64,000 bases of DNA from Panopea generosa (GCA_029582155.1 CM055900.1:46737736-46801735); one strand, 5' to 3'; counted from the first letter of the stretch, positions 26,586 through 39,190 are shown. Notes: generated by a model from the letters alone, not told the origin. Translations and numbers: made by a program.

Positions 26586-27721
26586 AGGTGAAAAAAAATC
26601 ACACAAACAACCTTATAAATGTATCTCCCAACTGGAGAATCATGCTAAAGATCAGTTATCTGATACAAGTCAGAAAGGTTCTATAACTTTCCTCTAGATC
26701 CCAAGTGCAAAGTGATGAATCTGCTCTGACTTGTAGGTAAATTCATGTCTCTGGGACAAATACCAAACAATGTATTTCAGAGATAAATCATGTATCTGGG
26801 TCATACATGAAACAAAAACTATTTCACAGGAAAAGTCTTGCGTTTGAATGTCATATCGAACAATATATATCCAAATTAAGTCATTATGTCTCTAGGACTT
26901 ACATGAAATAGATTATATACTATTTCACAAGTAAAGTCATGTCTCTGGCTCTCATATCAAAAACATATTTCACATGTAAAGTCAGACTGGCTCTCATATA
27001 AAACAAACTATTTTACAGGTAAAATCTACTCTTTGCTTCACATATAAATTTATCTGACAAGCATAATATCCAAACTAATATACTGTTAACACACTGGAAA
27101 AATATAAATTGTATGAAATTCTTTAAATTCAATTTTGAACTTTAAATCATTTATTATTCAAATGTTTTAATTCTCAAATTAAATTGCTAAACAAACAACA
27201 TATTTCTCAAGTGTATTTTCTTTCAAAAAGCAACTATGGATCACAGCATAACCTTTGATGAATGTTTTTATGCGTTCGTTTTAACAGAATTAAGCGTAAA
27301 ATCATTTCAAAATAAGTTTAAGCAATAAAATGGCAATTAAAAACTGCAATACAATCTGTGTATTTTCCTTTGAGTCTCGACTTTACATCAAAAGTTATGA
27401 AAACGAAAACTGAGGTATACGACCACTATCAGCTCGGTTTCATCTCATGGCATCTCCGCAAGAAACATGACAAAATTGCAAATAATGGATGTGTCTTTTT
27501 GTCTGCCAAAAGTATGAACATAAACTATAGTCAAAATTAAATCTTAGGTGTTTATAATGTGTTGGATCATTCTATTTATTGTTCAGAGGGGTGTATAGAT
27601 GAACTGAGAGCCAAACAATGTAAGTCTAATTGGAACGAATGCATGTTACTGACAGGCTGTTATGAGCTATACTGCTTATTTGCAAATAGTACCAGAATAA
27701 AAAAGCTTTAATTAATGTAAG

Positions 27722-30448
27722 TTCCTGAGTGCTCTTTCTAAAAAACGCAGCTACACCTGGCTTATATTTCAGTCAGTAATGCTGCTGGCTGTCAATTCAG
27801 GGTTCCTGAGTGTGAATCCCAGCCAAGCTACAGTCTCTGTGATGGATGCCATGTGATTTATGTTGTGGTCAGGATCCTTCCACATTTAAATATATGGCGA
27901 GATAATCAATGCCTTGCAGAGATAAGGTGTGTCTGGTACTGGTAAACTGCCTAGCAGATTTTTAGAATGATGATAAGGTGTCCTGACTGCCATTAAATAA
28001 CCAAACAAAATTAATGCTGGAAAAAGTTGAAAAAAACAACATACAACTAAACTAACAAACTTATAATTGCACAATGCACCACCATCACTGCAGTTTTCCC
28101 CTCTCTCTCTCCTTCCCCAGCTCCCCACACACACCCCTCCGACCACCAAATCTGTTTAAGAATGCATATAATAGATCCACGCCTGGACACCAAATCAAAG
28201 TATCATACAGATGGCTCATAATCTGACATCAGTGTTTTCCTCTAGATGCTCAGTGCTGAGTGACAGGGACATTGAGTAAGTTGTGACAAGGTATATCACT
28301 CACTATTCCTTCAATCATTGGTATGGCTATACACCAGTTGTCTTTGAGTGTGGTTAGATTCATTATAAAAGATAAACAACCATGAGCGAATGTCCCAGAC
28401 CACTCAGCTACTGGGGACCTTGAGGACCTCCACAGTTGTCTAAACATACTTCAAACTAAATAATCTGTCGCATACCAACAATCTCTCTATTCATACCATG
28501 GATGGGACTGACTGTAACCTTATTGTCGAGTACTCTGAGACGCACTTACGAGTGAAATTCTTCGTCCACACGTTTGACAAGAGGAGCATGACATCAGGCT
28601 GAAGTAAGTGTCAATCATGAATAAGAATGGAAGTGAGTCGCAAATCTTTCGAATAAAATAAAGGAAAATAGCCCGACAGATTAATCCAGCACTCGAAAAT
28701 AGATATACAACGATGTAACCTGCGGAATGTGAAAGAAATAGCAGCTGCACAGACTGGTACCATCACTTCTGGGGTGGTCAGAAAAAGGTCAATTGAATTA
28801 TAGTTTTCTAGAAATGTCCCAATAGGATTAAATGAGTTATTTTTTTCGTCACCTCTCCAAGCACTGTGATAAATGAGTTCATTTAAAATGAATGAAAGGA
28901 CAACAACAACAGCTGTCAGAACTTCGAGTATAACAATAGAGAGGTTATATGTTGGAAATCTTCATATAGTTGAACTAATCATCTCCATGGATCATAAAAC
29001 TTCACAAGTTAAACTCTGTTTCTGGATTACTCAGGTTTCACAAGGTTATGAAAGTGGCACATCTCATCAGGCTAGCTCAATTGATGATATGTGTCTGACT
29101 GTCAATTCAGGAGTCATGAATTCAAATCCTCACCCAACCAAAGTCTCTGTGAAGGTTCAGGTCATGAACTTTCTTCTACAAACATGAATCTTCCTACTAT
29201 GATCATGTGGGGAAGTTGTCAGTGACTTTCAGAGATAATATGTGTCTAGTTCTGGTTTACCACCCAAAACCAACTTTGATTAGGTGCATTGACTGCCATT
29301 TAACTATTTAAATAGGTGAAAAAAAATCACACAAACAACCTTATAAATGTATCTCCCAACTGGAGAATCATGCTAAAGATCAGTTATCTGATACAAGTCA
29401 GAAAGGTTCTATAACTTTCCTCTAGATCCCAAGTGCAAAGTGATGAATCTGCTCTGACTTGTAGGTAAATTCATGTCTCTGGGACAAATACCAAACAATG
29501 TATTTCAGAGATAAATCATGTATCTGGGTCATACATGAAACAAAAACTATTTCACAGGAAAAGTCTTGCGTTTGAATGTCATATCGAACAATATATATCC
29601 AAATTAAGTCATTATGTCTCTAGGACTTACATGAAATAGATTATATACTATTTCACAAGTAAAGTCATGTCTCTGGCTCTCATATCAAAAACATATTTCA
29701 CATGTAAAGTCAGACTGGCTCTCATATAAAACAAACTATTTTACAGGTAAAATCTACTCTTTGCTTCACATATAAATTTATCTGACAAGCATAATATCCA
29801 AACTAATATACTGTTAACACACTGGAAAAATATAAATTGTATGAAATTCTTTAAATTCAATTTTGAACTTTAAATCATTTATTATTCAAATGTTTTAATT
29901 CTCAAATTAAATTGCTAAACAAACAACATATTTCTCAAGTGTATTTTCTTTCAAAAAGCAACTATGGATCACAGCATAACCTTTGATGAATGTTTTTATG
30001 CGTTCGTTTTAACAGAATTAAGCGTAAATCATTTCAAAATAAGTTTAAGCAATAAAATGGCAATTAAAAACTGCAATACAATCTGTGTATTTTCCTTTGA
30101 GTCTCGACTTTACATCAAAAGTTATGAAAACGAAAACTGAGGTATACGACCACTATCAGCTCGGTTTCATCTCATGGCATCTCCGCAAGAAACATGACAA
30201 AATTGCAAATAATGGATGTGTCTTTTTGTCTGCCAAAAGTATGAACATAAACTATAGTCAAAATTAAATCTTAGGTGTTTATAATGTGTTGGATCATTCT
30301 ATTTATTGTTCAGAGGGGTGTATAGATGAACTGAGAGCCAAACAATGTAAGTCTAATTGGAACGAATGCATGTTACTGACAGGCTGTTATGAGCTATACT
30401 GCTTATTTGCAAATAGTACCAGAATAAAAAAGCTTTAATTAATGTAAG
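27722..30448 (+). repeat. 2.73-kb tandem duplication, right copy
   Basis: Copy of 24994-27721 offset by 2728 bp. Past about 27300 in the left copy the offset becomes 2727, because GTAAAATC became GTAAATC. I saw no other difference in the parts compared. Only a TT is shared at the breakpoints. Confidence 0.95.
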
Positions 30449-30750
30449 TTTAAGTACAGATGATCTATGTCAATATGGTTTTATAGATGCAAGAAAGATA
30501 ACTATTATACTAGTATACAGTTTCTCCCTTTTTTTCCCCTCAAAGTACCTTTCTTTAGAAGCCCATTTCTGTAGACACCCTGTTCATTTAGAAGTCCATT
30601 TCTATGAAAATCTTTCATTTAGAAACCTATATTCCTGAAAACACCCCTTAAATCCTTTAGAATGCTCGTTCCTTTAGCATAAGCCCATTCTGTAAATATT
30701 TAATCTGTTTAAGAATGCATATAACAGATCCACGTCTGGACATACAAAAG
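30449..30750. repeat. Short decayed CATTTAGAA repeats
   Basis: Three or so diverged copies of TTCATTTAGAAGTCCATTTC lie between 30550 and 30690. At 30709-30748 a fragment of the duplicated block (AATCTGTTTAAGAATGCATA) recurs. Confidence 0.6.
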
Positions 30751-30991
30751 TTAACCCTTTACTTCATAAAGACGCCTTTGGAAACCTCTAATATAGATGC
30801 CTTTGGACACCTCTAATATAGATGCCTTTGAACACCTCTAATATAGAAGGCTTTTGAATTATTGGGTGAATTATGTTTATAAATTTAACTGACAGAGTGG
30901 AAAACAGTGCAGGAAGAGTTCAGATTGCTCGTTTTCAAAGGCCTTCTGTGATTGGTGTGGGAAAACGTGTCTACATGAAGTAAAGGGTTAA
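30751..30991 (-). mobile_element. TTAA-flanked hairpin MITE, copy 5, one arm lost
   Basis: TTAACCCTTTACTTCATAAA at one end and TGAAGTAAAGGGTTAA at the other. GTTCAGATTGCTCG joins directly to TTTTCAAAGGCC, so the second hairpin arm is deleted. Confidence 0.85.
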
Positions 30992-31059
30992 ATTAATCAT
31001 TTATTATTTACCGTAGTTACTTTTCAAAATACAGCAAAATAGGGTACAAGTTGCGATGT

Positions 31060-31363
31060 TTAACCCTTTACTCCATAGATACCAATCACAGAAGACCTTT
31101 GAAAACAGTGCAGGAAGAGTTCAGATTGCTCGTCACGAGCAATCTGAACACTTCCTGCACTGTTTTCCACTCTGTCAGTTAATATAAACATAATTCACCA
31201 AATAATTCAAAAGCCTTCTATATTAGAGGTGTCAAAAGGCGTCTTTATTAGAATTGTCAAAAGGCGTCTTTATTAGAGGTGTCAAAAGGCATCTATATTA
31301 AAGGTGTCTAAAGGCGTCTTTATTAGAAGTGTCCAAAGGTGTCAATATGAAGCAAAGGGTTAA
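31060..31363 (+). mobile_element. TTAA-flanked hairpin MITE, copy 6
   Basis: TTAACCCTTTACTCCATAGA to GAAGCAAAGGGTTAA. Intact hairpin (CAGATTGCTCGTCACGAGCA). The internal AGAGGTGTCAAAAGGC phrase is expanded to about five copies, which makes this the longest copy. Confidence 0.87.
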
Positions 31364-31904
31364 AAAGTACAAGTTGAAATTAAATTTTTTTTTTCTAGGG
31401 GAAGTATAATATTAATGCTTCAGAAAACCTTTCCAAGTGTTTCTCTTCTTCTTTAAAGCCCGTGATTTATCATTAGTGGCGTTAATCTCTGCTGTCAGGC
31501 AGAATGACCCTGAATGTAAATATTATTTTTTTATCAAAGCTGATAGGGACAAATTTATTAAGAATAAATCTATCAAAATTGCTAGTTTACTAGCTTCTTT
31601 CAAACTGTAACTACGCTTGTGACATCCGATACAGGTAATTATGTGCAGTGTCCTCTTAATTTCTAGAGTGCGCTCTCCAAAAGCAAGCCCATAAATAAAT
31701 ATTATGAATTAGCCTCAATGACAGAAGTCTAGGTTAATAAGTGCACTCTGACTTTAAGGGGAAATCAAAGTAATAAAAGTACAGCAGCTTTTAAACACTA
31801 TCCATAAACAAACAGAGAATAACAAAAATTTGGGGGTGGGGGACACATTTTTGGAAAAGGGTTTAACATTCCAGGTTAATTAATATAATATATACATTAA
31901 TTGG
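31364..31904. other. No recognised feature
   Basis: AT-rich sequence between a MITE and a SINE B. I see nothing in it. Confidence 0.5.
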
Positions 31905-32690
31905 TTTTAATGCCATTTTCAGGTTATATATGGCATATTCAGTTTTATTGGTAGAGGAAGACCTCAGAATGAATTGGAGTAGAATCACCACCCACAAGTA
32001 GCTAAGTAAAAAAATTATATATAGAGCATGCAGTTAATAATTGATGGGGGAAGACCTCAGAATGAATCTGAGTAGAACCACTGCCCAAAAGTAACTAGGT
32101 TTATATAGCATGCAGTTAATAATTGATGGGGGAAGACCTCAGAATGAATCTGAGTAGAACCACTGCCCAAAAGTAACTAGGTTTATATAGCATGCAGTTA
32201 ATAATTGATGGGGGAAGACCTCAGAATGAATCTGAGTAGAACCACTGCCCACAAATTACTAGGTTTATATAGCATGCAGTTAATAATTGATGGGGGAAGA
32301 CCTCAGAATGAATCTGAGTAGAACCACTGCCCACAAATTACTAGGTTTATATAGCATGCAGTTAATAATTGATGGGGGAAGACCTCAGAATGAATCTGAG
32401 TAGAACCACTGCCCACAAATTACTAGGTTTATATAGCATGCAGTTAATAATTGATGGGGGAAGACCTCAGAATGAATCTGAGTAGAACCACTGCCCACAA
32501 ATTACTAGGTTTATATAGCATGCAGTTAATAATTGATGGGGGAAGACCTCAGAATGAATCTGAGTAGAACCACTTGCCAAAAGTAACTAGGTTTATATAG
32601 CATGCAGTTAATAATTGATGGGGGAAGACTTCAGAATGAATCTGAGTAGAACCACTGCCCACAAGTAACTAGTTTTATATATAGCATGCA
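31905..32690 (-). repeat. SINE B with its body amplified, about 81-bp units
   Basis: A family B start (AATGCCATTTTCAGG, ATGGCATATTCAGTTTTATTGG) leads into about eight near-identical 81-bp units. Each has GGGGAAGACCTCAGAATGAA, TCTGAGTAGAACCACTGCCC and TAGCATGCAGTTAATAATTG. The first two phrases are the SINE B body. Confidence 0.9.
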
Positions 32691-33324
32691 GACAATTTTA
32701 AAGGAAGTATGTTAGGAGTTTTGAAAATTTTCTAATTTGCTAAATACTTATTTTCCAGTATCTCATGCCCATATATAAAATACTCCCTGTGAGTCCATAT
32801 TGCACTAAGAATATATATCAAGTTTAACATACCAAGTTACTAAAATAGATTTTCCTGCTTAACATTGCAACGTTTGTGGCATATCAAATGAGTCACATAA
32901 TTTCATTTTGACTTTGATATGATCTGCCATACTGGTTACATAATGTTGATCTTGTATTTGAAAGAGTTGGAATGACAAGATGATGGTCATCAGGCAATAC
33001 TGGTATGTGAGAAGTATTTATTTTTAGGACATGAATTTCGTATTTTGTCACATTTTGGTAGATTTAAAATACAAAATTATTAGAGTTAAAAAGAAAATTA
33101 TTAACATTTTAATAATAACGAGATGCCTGCTATTCACTTTCAAAAGGAATTTTATTTTTTTAAAACATTTAAAGCGATCCTGAACTACTGCCTTTAAGTG
33201 ATGTGAAGTATAAAATTGGAACAGTTTAATAAAATGTGTTACAAAATTAAGTATTGATAAAGGTGCAGAGTCCTTTATTGCTTCATTTTTCAACTGTTTT
33301 AAAAGTTTTTCTCAATCTCAAAAT
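32691..33324. other. No recognised feature
   Basis: AT-rich sequence; no gene or repeat recognised. Confidence 0.5.
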
Positions 33325-33905
33325 CTTCCTACATAGAACCAGTCTTGCTCAAGGACAGGCATGGGATCAAAATCTTCCTAGATAGTACATAATGCCAATA
33401 AAGTATAGAACCAGTACATAATGCCAATAAAGCATAGAACCAGTACATAATGCCAATAAAGTATAGAACCAGTACATAATGCCAATAAAGCATAGAACCA
33501 GTACATAATGCCAATAAAGTATAGAACCAGTACATAATGCCAATAAAGCATAGAACCAGTACATAATGCCAGTAAAGTATAGAACCAGTACATAATGCCA
33601 ATAAAGCATAGAACCAGTACATAATGCCAATAAAGTATAGAACCAGTACATAATGCCAATAAAGCATAGAACCAGTACATAATGCCAATAAAGCATAGAA
33701 CCAGTACATAATGCTAATAAAGCATAGAACCAGTACATGACGCCAATAAAGTATAGAACCAGTACATAATGCCAATAAAGTATAGAACCAGTACAAAACG
33801 CCAATAAAGCATCTTGCTCAAGAACACTCCGCATATACTTGGCATTGGATCAAACCCATGACCAAATGATCTGGGGTCTGAATGTTCTACCACTAGACTA
33901 CTCGC
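33325..33905 (-). repeat. SINE C with 29-bp minisatellite in its body
   Basis: About 15 units of 29 bp with TAGAACCAGTACATAATGCC and AATAAAG(C/T)A (33385-33810). They are bracketed by family C sequence: TCTTCCTACATAGAACCAGT before, and CTTGCTCAAGAACAC then GGATCAAACCCATGACC and GTTCTACCACTAGACTAC after. The ORFs of up to 155 codons on the minus strand come from the repeat having no stop in any frame. Confidence 0.9.
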
Positions 33906-34187
33906 TTGTTTTCTTTTTAATAATAATTATAGTTTCTACCGTAATTGTTTTTAAGTCATTATCATTTGGGAGGGATGATAATAAGAATCACATAACTGAG
34001 AGCCAAACAATGTACAGTCCGATCATTCTTGGTCAACATTGTGTGTGAAATTGAGAACAACTGACATATACATTGTAGTAGGCTAAGAATCATAATTGTA
34101 TATTATTACTATTATTAATATCTATTATAAAATGATTTATTTCACCTCCATTGTAAAACAAGTTATTACAACTTATACAATTCACAC

Positions 34188-34330
34188 TCAAAGTCTTCCT
34201 GGATAGAACCAGTACTAAACATATGCATTAAAAAGTGTCTTGCTCAAGGACACCACACATGGCTGTGGAGGAGGATCAAACCTATGACTCTCCGATCATG
34301 GGTTTGGTGCTCTACCTTGTGCTCCACTCA
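34188..34330 (-). mobile_element. SINE C, intact body
   Basis: GTCTTCCTGGATAGAACCAG, AAGTGTCTTGCTCAAGGAC, GAGGAGGATCAAACCTATG and GGTTTGGTGCTCTACC. Reference for family C without amplification. The flank 34331-34934 shows nothing I recognise. Confidence 0.75.
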
Positions 34331-34934
34331 AGTATTTGAGCGCATATACAAATGTACTTATATTCTGCAGCAGATGGCACTCTCTGAGCCAACAAGAGGT
34401 ATTCAATCATTCAAACTAACCTTTTGTTTCATTCTATTGACATCAATTTGATAAGAATTAAATGTTAACCTTGTATTAAATGTCAATAAAAAGTCACCCA
34501 TCTGCTGCTCAAGAAACAGCTAAAAATAACTTTATAATCTATAAAGAGTTTCCCGTTTAGATAGGAACAGTTGAACCCAACTTTAGGGGTTTTGATCGAG
34601 ACTGATCGGAGAGAACTGCGATATCAGGGATTAGAATTTCTTGATATTAGCAACATATGCATGACTGACTCGTTTTCTTGCAATTTCATCGATACGTTTT
34701 TTTCTCTTTGCCATACATCGAGGTTCACTTTAACAGCTGCTAAGGGTTAAAGATGGAACTAATGGCAGTTAATTGGTAATCATTAAGCAGACAGAAAAGT
34801 ATTAAATTGGTTTATTCTCCCACATATACACTGTGTCCATGAACAAGATGCTTTAAAACTTTACATATATACATGCATATGCTTATTACAGGTCCTGCCC
34901 GGGATGACATCGGGCGAGATTTGTTTAAGTTGTA

Positions 34935-35210
34935 AGATTTGTTTGTTTAAATATTTCGTATCTTTTTTATGCCATCCAGGACTAACAGACGATCAGTTAA
35001 CCTTCCTGGAATGTTTGAAGATTAATCATTTACTAGTACACTCATCTCTACAAGTAACTGATAACTTTCCCACTTGAATCGGCGGTGAGAGACAATTGAC
35101 AATGATACCCAATGTCGTATATTAATAATCACGGAGACTGTGACCGGGTTGGGATTTGAACTCACGACCCCTGGATTGATAGCCACTGTGCTAACCGGAC
35201 CTGGCTAGGG
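34935..35210 (-). mobile_element. SINE A, minus strand
   Basis: AAATATTTCGTATC at the tail end, TTATGCCATCCAGGACTAAC, ACTTGAATCGGCGGTGAGAG, then GGGATTTGAACTCACGACCC (B box reversed) and GCTAACCGGACCTGGCTA. No (TTGA)n tail. Confidence 0.8.
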
Positions 35211-36464
35211 TTGATCAGGATATACATGGCATTGTTACGGTTTGAGGAGCGCAACTTCTTTGATAAAATACTAATCTATTATTATTTTCATCCTTTTTCA
35301 AATTCTAATGATAATAAGACTCAATTGTCTATTTCTACCCACCTCAGGATCTGCACATGACTGAGGTATTTTAGATAAACTGTTTACTTTAAAAATCAAT
35401 AAATCAAAAAGCATTTACTGTAAAATAAAAAAAGAAGATATTTGTAAACAGTATATGTCTGTTTCACCACATCCACACCAAGGTTCTTTGTATTGAATCC
35501 ATTCCCCTAAAATTCAATTTTAATTTAGTCAGCAATAATACCTTTTCAAAAATGCATCATAATTTTCTCAGCGTGTTTATTCCCTAACAAAGTAATTGAA
35601 TTCACAAACATTCAGCCAAAATAAGGGCCAACTTCGCCGTGTTTGACAAAAATATTTCATAGCTGTGGGTCCCTGGTTATTATTTCTTGTTATCAAAGGG
35701 TACTGTTATTGCAAGTTTATTACAGGCCAAATAAAATTGAAATAGTTTATTATTACTCTATGGCATAATCACTATAAAAATCGTCTACCTATACAATATT
35801 TATTTGACCCCGTGTATCCCTGCGTCTACAAAATGCAGTTAAACATGTCACTTGAGACATTATATTAACGTTTTTTCGAGAGAGACAGTAGTCAAAAAGT
35901 GAGTCACCAAGCTTCTTCTTAAACAGATTTCTGTGATCAAAGGGCACTGAAAGAGTAATGTATGTTTGCGCGCATCAAAACACCCATATTCAGATAAACC
36001 AGTGGGGGAAAAAACGCAATTAAGATTCTATCGTAGTTTATTATGATTTTGTTTATATTTATAGTGCACAAAGACGCAAACATAATAATTATAGCATTGT
36101 TGAAGAGGAGCACTTGGATCGTTTTTGTCATTTTATTGCTGTCGGTAACAGCAGGTACAATTTTCTACCAGCACATTTATATCAATATCTAAGCTGCTAT
36201 CAGTGTAATGAGTCTATTATTTATTACCTTTAATATCCCCCCCCCCCTACCCCAATCCCCCCAACCTTCATTCTCACCACAGTAATATAATGTGAATCAA
36301 TTAACAACATACTTTCATGGATTCAAATTGTTCTCTTTAAAGGTATACATGACAATGTTGAAATAGGATTTTAACATTCATACCTCATATCAACATTTGC
36401 TTTATGAATGTTACCATTACTCTCTAAGTATTTGTTGTGTGTGTTGTCTTTTTTAATGGGGGTT
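35211..36464. other. Unique AT-rich stretch with a C-run
   Basis: A C-rich run at 36237-36261. A short hydrophobic frame on the plus strand at about 36041-36150 is described under findings. No gene is supported. Confidence 0.5.
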
Positions 36465-36690
36465 TAATGCCATTTTTAACCCATTTCCGGTTATATATGG
36501 CATATCCAGTTTTACTGGTGAAGGAAGACCTCAGAATGAATCTAAGTGGTACCACCGTCCTTCCGCAAGTAACTGGCAAATTTTCTCACATAAAGTTTTT
36601 GGAGCGAGTGGGACTCAAACCTACGACCTTAGCAGTAAAAGGTAAGTGACCTTGAGATGGTGCCTTGTACCTCTCGACCACGGAGGACCT
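36465..36690 (-). mobile_element. SINE B, best-preserved copy
   Basis: Body TATATATGGCATATCCAGTT, GAAGACCTCAGAATGAATC, CTTCCGCAAGTAACTGGC; head GTGGGACTCAAACCTACGAC (B box reversed) and CTCTCGACCACGGAGGACC. On the minus strand GTGGTCGAGAGGTACAAGGC is an A box of tRNA-Leu/Ser type. The family B arrays derive from this body. Confidence 0.82.
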
Positions 36691-37034
36691 CTCCAAGTAT
36701 TACTGTTTGTAATGATGTTACTGACAAGTCTAACACAGGTGGAACTAGTCGAACACCTAGAACACCTATATAGTCACAAGCCGTTATTAAATATCTGTCA
36801 ATATTCTTTATTTGTCCATTACTGTCTGTCTGTATCACATTGCATATTTCAGAAATTAATAACATTTTTTATCTAGTGGTGTCAAGCTTGTTTTGAAAAT
36901 ATCATCAAAAACTCTCAAAAGATAATACAAATTGGTGTTTCCTTAAAAAAATGTTTTACCAAACTGATATAAACTGAATAAAATATGACAGCGAATATGC
37001 AAAATACAAAGACAGGGCGATCACAAAAACTCGT

Positions 37035-37062
37035 CTGAGCCTTTGGCCCAGGTGAGCTAAAA
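37035..37062. mobile_element. End of dispersed CATGGGCC-type repeat
   Basis: GAGCCTTTGGCCCAGGTGAG then CTAAAAAA resembles the terminus of the element at 15908-16512. The rest of 36691-37309 shows nothing I recognise. Confidence 0.45.
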
Positions 37063-37309
37063 AACATAATTCATAATTATACTGTTAAAGTGAAAACTCC
37101 AATAGTACACAAAACACTTCATATACAAGTGTTTTACAGGTCAGTCCCTGAAATACCGTAGTGATGGTCTACCTTGTGGATGTTCTGAGTTTGATCTCCA
37201 GTAGCAAGGTTATACCAAAGACATAATAATAATAGTTTAGCTGCTCTGTCACTTGTCATTCAAAATTTAGAGAATATGTAAAGGGCTCATCTGTGATGGC
37301 AGTTGTTTA

Positions 37310-39190
37310 TGGCAATTGTCAGTGTCAGCTGTAACTAGTGGCAGTTGTCTGTGGCAGTTGTCAGTAGCAGTTGTCAGTGGCAGTTGTCAGTGGAAGCTGT
37401 CAGTGGCAGTAGTAGTAGTCAGTGGCATTGTCAGTAGCAGCTGTCAGTGGAAGCTGTCAGTGGCAGTTGTCAGTTGTAGGTGTCAGTGGTAGTTGTCAGT
37501 GGCAGTTGTCAGTGGTAGCTGTCAGTGGCAGTTGTCAGTGGAAGCTGTCAGTGGCAGTAGTAGTAGTCAGTGGCATTGCCAGTAGCAGCTGTCAGTGGAA
37601 GCTGTCAGTGGCAGTTGTCAGTTGTAGCTGTCAGTGGCAGTAGTAGTGGTCAGTGGTAGTTGTCAGTTGTAGTTGTCAGTGGTAGTTGTCAGTGGTAGTT
37701 GTCAGTAGTAGTTTACTGAGGTAGTTGACTGGCAATTGTCAGTGGCAGTTGTCAGTTGCAGTTGTCAGTGGTAGTTGTCAGTGGAAGTTGTCAGTGGCAG
37801 GTGTCAGTGGTAGCTGACTGTGGCAGTTGTCAGTAGTAACTGTCAGTGGCAGTTGTCAGTGGTAGCTGGCAATAGCAGTTGTTGGTGGTAGTTGTCAGTG
37901 GTAGTTGACTGTGGCAGTTGACATTGGCAGCTGTCAGTGGTAATGGTCAGTGGTAACTGTCAGTGGCAGCTGTCAGTGGTAGTTGTCCGTCGAAGCTGTC
38001 AGTGGCAGTTGTCAGTGGCAGTTATAGTGGTCAGTGGTAGTTGTCAGAGGTAGTTGGCCAAGGTAGTTGTCAGATGTAGTTGACAGTGGCAGTTGTCAGT
38101 GGTAGTTGACTGTGGCAGTTGACAGTGGCAGTTTTCAGTGACAGTTGTCAGTAGTAACTGTCAGTTGCAGTTCTCAGTGGAGTGGTAGTTGTCAGTGGCA
38201 GTTGTCAGTGGCAGTGCAAGTGGCAGTTGTCAGTGGAAGTTGCAAGTGGCAGTTGTCAGTGGTAGTTGACTGTGGCAGTTGTCAGTGGTAGTTGACTGTG
38301 GCAGTTGTCAGTGGTAACTGTCAGTGGCAGCTGTCAGTGGTAGTTGTCCGTCGAAGCTGTCAGTGGCAGTTGTCAGTGGCAGTTATAGTGGTCAGTGGTA
38401 GTTGTCAGAGGTAGTTGGCCAAGGTAGTTGTCAGATGTAGTTGACAGTGGCAGTTGTCAGTGGTAGTTGACTGTGGCAGTTGACAGTGGCAGTTTTCAGT
38501 GACAGTTGTCAGTAGTAACTGTCAGTTGCAGTTCTCAGTGGAGTGGTATTTGTCAGTGGCAGCTGTCAGTGCAAGTGGCAGTTGTCAGTGGAAGTTGCAA
38601 GTGGCAGTTGTCAGTGGTAGTTGACTGTGGCAGTTGTCAGTGGTAGTTGACTGTGGCAGTTGTCAGTGGTAACTGTCAGTGGCAGTTGTCAGTGGTAGTT
38701 GTCAGTGGTAGTTGTCATTGGAATTTGTTTGTGGCAGATGGTCGAGGTCGTTGTCACTGACAGTTGTCAGAAGCAGTTGTCAATGGCAGTTGTCAGTAGC
38801 AGTTGTCAGTAGCAATTGTCAGTGGTAGTTTTCAGTGACAGTTGACAGTGGCAGTTGTCAGTCAGTTGTCAGTCAGTTGACAGTGACAGCTGTCAGTCAG
38901 TTGACAGTGACAGTTGTCAGTCAGTTGTAAGTGGTAGTTTTCAGTCAGTTGACAGTGACAGTTGTCAGTCAGTTGTCAGTCAATTGACAGTGGCAGTTCT
39001 CAGTCAGTTGTGAGTCAGAAGTCAGTGACAGTTGTGAGTCAGCTGTCAGTCAGCTGATGATGACAGTTGTCAGTAAGTTGACAGTCAATTGACAGTGACA
39101 GTCAGTTAACAGTGGCAGTTGTCAGTCAGTTGATAGTGAGTTGACAGTGGCTGTTGTCAGTGGCTGATGTCAGTGACAGTTGTCAGGGTT
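37310..39190. repeat. 1.9-kb array of TGTCAGTGGCAGT units
   Basis: A basic 12-bp phrase GTCAGTGGCAGTT (with GTA/GCA, TGT/TGA variants) repeats through nearly 1.9 kb. Longer identical blocks are visible: the stretch with GTCCGTCGAAGCTGTCAGTG at 37985 recurs at 38346, 361 bp later. The right third is richer in AGTCAGTTGACAGTGAC. Confidence 0.95.

Larger units (their letters stand above)
24994..27721 (+). repeat. 2.73-kb tandem duplication, left copy
   Basis: Begins TTCCTGAGTGCTCTTTCTAA and ends TTTAATTAATGTAAG, and is followed at once by the second copy. It contains two SINE A' copies, a CT-rich run (about 25370), and a set of about 50-bp degenerate units with AAGTCATGTCTCTGG (26730-27020). 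Some open frames (minus 25522-25719, plus 26145-26459) are conserved only because the copies are near-identical. I recognise no protein. Confidence 0.95.

Noticed and set aside
33329-33834. Overlapping ORFs of 100-155 codons, looking like a multi-pass membrane protein
   Set aside because: They are translations of the 29-bp minisatellite. The same cyclic peptide appears in three frames.
37422-37643. Plus-strand ORF of 73 codons
   Set aside because: Lies inside the TGTCAGTGGCAGT array; composition is fully explained by the repeat.
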